Source: UKL13-2 sp040379385 (GTDB lineage Bacteria; Pseudomonadota; Gammaproteobacteria; Burkholderiales; Usitatibacteraceae). From it: 9,087 nt of DNA. The position numbers and the translations under genes are program-made. This document shows, piece after piece, positions 7,748 through 9,087 of this stretch. Positions within the stretch are counted from its first letter, which is position 1; every line of letters starts with the position of its first letter. Where the stretch lies: NCBI GenBank assembly GCA_040379385.1, contig JBEILF010000098.1:1-9087 (forward strand), read 5' to 3'. The notes under the pieces are model-generated. The model was not told the DNA's origin and ran no database searches. It saw only the letters and a program-made list of their open reading frames with translations.

Positions 7748-8732
7748 ATTGTTTGCCGCCGCGTTTGTTCTCGCATTTGTGCTCCAACTCGGGGGTTGCG
7801 CGACACAACTGTCTACGCCGAACGCGCCTGCCACCTTTCAATTTGGTTTGATTGGGGACCAGCAGTACAACGATTGGGAAGAGCGACAGTTTCCGCGTTT
7901 ACTCGCTGCCATGGATCGGGAGCCGTTAGCTTTTGTGGTGCACGTTGGTGACTTCAAAGCAGGCTCTAAGGCACCGTGCACCGATGCTTTGTTTCTACGC
8001 CGCTATCAGGAAATCAATCAATCCAAGCATCCCATCATATTCACACCTGGTGATAACGACTGGGTAGATTGCCGTCGTCCGACCAATGGCGTGATGAATC
8101 CCCTCGAACGGCTGAAGAAACTGCGCGAGATATTTTTTTCCAAGCCGCTGTCGCTCGGCCAGTCAACAATCAAACTGACATCGCAGGCGGAGATTTTTGC
8201 CAGCGACCCGGTGTTGTCACGTTATCGGGAAAACACCATGTGGGTGCAACGTGGCGTGGTCTTCGTCACTCTAAACATACAGGGAAGTAACGATAACGTC
8301 GGCTTCGACAGCGAGAACGACGCAGAACAGGTCGACCGTACACTAGCCAATCTGGCGTGGCTAAACGTTGCAATCGAGCGGGCGCGACGTGAAGACATTG
8401 TTGGCTTGGCGGTTTTTCTTCAGGCAAACCCAGGCTTTGAAGAGTCGCCAGCAGCAGTGGCGAAATCTGCGTATGTCCCATTCCTACAGGCCTTTGAGCG
8501 CGAAGTCGAGAAATTCGGTAAGCCGACCTTATTCGCTCATGGCGACACACATGAGTTCCGCGTGGACCGTCCGTACCGCAGCCCCCTAAACAAGCGGGCC
8601 ATCGAAAACGTTACGCGTGTCGAAGGTTACGGCTCGCCGCGCGTCAACTGGGTTCGCATCGGCGTGGATGTGAATAACCGGCAGCAACCGTTTCAAATTT
8701 CTTCCGGCGGTTTTGTTCCCTCGCCGGACTGA
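7740..8732 (+). CDS. Calcineurin-like metallophosphoesterase, predicted outer-membrane lipoprotein
   Basis: This protein has 330 residues from GTG 7740. Residues 1-20 (MNKLFAAAFVLAFVLQLGGC) are a lipoprotein signal peptide with lipobox LGGC. C20 would be lipidated, and Ala at +2 favours outer-membrane sorting. The mature part shows metallophosphoesterase motifs: GDQQ (39-42, in place of the usual DxH), HVGDFKAGS (G70-D71), TPGDNDW (103-108, a GNHD variant) and HGDTH (267-271, GHxH-like). Where many relatives have a metal-ligand His, the sequence reads LQANPGFEE (from about residue 227), so a canonical two-metal site is not fully evident. C80 (APCTD) and C111 (WVDCRR) could form a periplasmic disulfide. 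Substrate is unknown: phosphomonoester, phosphodiester or nucleotide are all possible. The gene overlaps mutS by 8 bases, suggesting coupled expression, although a functional link to mismatch repair is not implied. It is followed by the inverted-repeat element. Confidence 0.82.
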   Translation: MNKLFAAAFVLAFVLQLGGCATQLSTPNAPATFQFGLIGDQQYNDWEERQFPRLLAAMDREPLAFVVHVGDFKAGSKAPCTDALFLRRYQEINQSKHPIIFTPGDNDWVDCRRPTNGVMNPLERLKKLREIFFSKPLSLGQSTIKLTSQAEIFASDPVLSRYRENTMWVQRGVVFVTLNIQGSNDNVGFDSENDAEQVDRTLANLAWLNVAIERARREDIVGLAVFLQANPGFEESPAAVAKSAYVPFLQAFEREVEKFGKPTLFAHGDTHEFRVDRPYRSPLNKRAIENVTRVEGYGSPRVNWVRIGVDVNNRQQPFQISSGGFVPSPD

Positions 8733-8739
8733 GCCAATC

Positions 8740-8769
8740 CTAGCCTGAACATTTCATGGGGGCGCGTTC
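8740..8769 (+). repeat. Left inverted-repeat arm
   Basis: CTAGCCTGAACATTTCATG (8740-8758) is the exact reverse complement of 8925-8943. Pairing continues inward to 8769 with mismatches only at 8759, 8764 (a G-T wobble) and 8765, giving 27 of 30 positions. It starts seven bases after the phosphoesterase stop codon. Confidence 0.9.
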
Positions 8770-8790
8770 GAGAGCGGACGAGTAGGTGAA

Positions 8791-8887
8791 CAGGCGAGCG
8801 GTTTTTGCCTGACCGACCACAGCATAGCGGGCTATGCTTCGGCGGCAAGGCGCAAAATTGCCGTCCAATCGCCCGGAGGCAACCTCC
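8791..8887. repeat. Cluster of short hairpins inside the element
   Basis: Four stem-loops lie in a row. CAGGC 8791-8795 pairs with GCCTG 8807-8811. AGCATAG 8821-8827 pairs with CTATGCT 8832-8838 around a CGGG loop. CGGCAA 8843-8848 pairs with TTGCCG 8858-8863. GGAGG 8875-8879 pairs with CCTCC 8883-8887 around CAA. A fifth, GCATG 8908-8912 with CATGC 8917-8921, competes with the right inverted-repeat arm. Such density is more than expected by chance and suggests a folded RNA or single-stranded DNA form. None has the T-run of a standard intrinsic terminator directly after it. Confidence 0.6.
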
Positions 8888-8913
8888 TGCTAAGCAACCG
8901 GCGACCCGCATGG

Positions 8914-8943
8914 GAACATGCCCACATGAAATGTTCAGGCTAG
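8914..8943 (-). repeat. Right inverted-repeat arm
   Basis: CATGAAATGTTCAGGCTAG (8925-8943) mirrors the left arm exactly, with imperfect pairing extending inward to 8914. Its outermost CTAG contains, on the minus strand, the TAG stop codon of the slyD gene (8942-8940). Confidence 0.9.
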
Positions 8944-9087
8944 TGATGTACTCCATGTACGCCGTGCGGATGGCCATGTGCAATTTCTTCGCTTGATGCA
9001 CTGCGCACCTCAGCGACGACACATTTGAAGATGAGACGCTCACCTGCCAGCGGGTGATTGCCGTCAACGACTGCTTGTCCGTCGGCG
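8940..9087 (-). CDS. slyD: SlyD-type FKBP peptidyl-prolyl cis-trans isomerase, C-terminal part (5' end outside window)
   Basis: The last 48 codons of a gene running in from the right edge are visible; base 9087 belongs to a split codon. The translation begins ADGQAVVDGNHPLAGERL and continues IFKCVVAEVRSASSEEIA. The DGNHPLAG motif, the following beta strand and the EEIA-HGH transition are hallmarks of SlyD-like FKBP isomerases, which speed prolyl isomerisation, act as folding chaperones and bind Ni/Zn. The tail AHGHPHGVHGVHH has six His in 13 residues, a metal-binding end much shorter than the His/Cys-rich tail of E. coli SlyD and without its cysteines. The stop is TAG at 8942-8940, which lies in the outer CTAG of the inverted-repeat element. 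The gene is convergent with the phosphoesterase gene. Assignment to the SlyD group is firm; the exact paralogue cannot be fixed from the tail alone. Confidence 0.88.
   Translation of the reverse strand, partial: ADGQAVVDGNHPLAGERLIFKCVVAEVRSASSEEIAHGHPHGVHGVHH

Larger units (their letters stand above)
8740..8943. mobile_element. MITE-like inverted-repeat element (non-coding)
   Basis: This 204-base segment is bounded by a perfect 19-bp inverted repeat that continues imperfectly to 30 bp. The interior holds several short hairpins and no credible gene. The outer four bases on each side are CTAG. This may be a 4-base target duplication (the YTAR target of IS5-type elements) or a TA duplication (IS630/mariner type) plus terminal bases. 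Because CTAG is palindromic, it cannot be told apart from the inverted repeat itself. The size, terminal repeats, lack of coding capacity and position between two convergent genes fit a MITE or a dispersed structured repeat. No parent transposase is present in the window. Mobility is inferred from structure alone. A second possibility is a non-mobile, bidirectional transcription-ending structure. Confidence 0.6.

Noticed and set aside
8805..8996. A 63-codon plus-strand open frame through the element
   Set aside because: It reads across hairpins and into the antisense of slyD, with no ribosome site or family resemblance; treated as non-coding.
8693..9067. A 124-codon open frame on the minus strand across the element and the slyD tail
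   Set aside because: It overlaps the clearly conserved SlyD C-terminus in another frame, crosses both inverted-repeat arms and has no recognisable protein pattern.

Overview
The window is a compact stretch of ordinary chromosome, most likely from a betaproteobacterium. The evidence is the close family resemblance of the SuhB, type II NADH dehydrogenase (very E. coli-like, including a C-terminal KLH), omega-amino acid:pyruvate aminotransferase, MutS and SlyD proteins, with moderately GC-rich codon use. I cannot place it to genus. Six genes are complete and two are cut by the window edges.

Layout. Bases 1-442 hold the 3' part of suhB (+), followed after 28 bases by ndh (+, 471-1763). Running towards ndh and stopping five bases from it is a two-gene minus-strand unit: an HDOD-domain regulator (3516-2653), then a metallo-beta-lactamase-fold hydrolase (2656-1769) whose start codon overlaps the HDOD stop in ATGA. 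A 187-base divergent intergenic region (3517-3703) precedes a class III aminotransferase (+, 3704-5041). After 78 bases comes mutS (+, GTG start 5120, to 7747), whose last 8 bases overlap the start of a calcineurin-like phosphoesterase lipoprotein gene (+, 7740-8732). The right edge holds the C-terminal 48 codons of a SlyD-type FKBP peptidyl-prolyl isomerase on the minus strand (9087-8940).

The least ordinary part is 8740-8943, between the lipoprotein gene and slyD. This is a 204-base segment bounded by a perfect 19-bp inverted repeat, extending to about 30 bp with 27 matches, and filled with smaller hairpins. It has no credible coding content and looks like a MITE-type non-autonomous mobile element or a dispersed structured repeat. 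Its outermost four bases at each end are CTAG, and the inner CTA is the stop codon of slyD. It therefore appears to have inserted exactly at the slyD stop without altering the protein.

The genes do not form one pathway. suhB, ndh, mutS and slyD are housekeeping functions (inositol phosphatase/RNA-related factor, respiration, mismatch repair, protein folding). The HDOD/MBL pair looks like a small signalling or stress module. The aminotransferase serves amine or beta-alanine metabolism. No CRISPR array, tRNA, rRNA, phage gene or transposase gene is visible.
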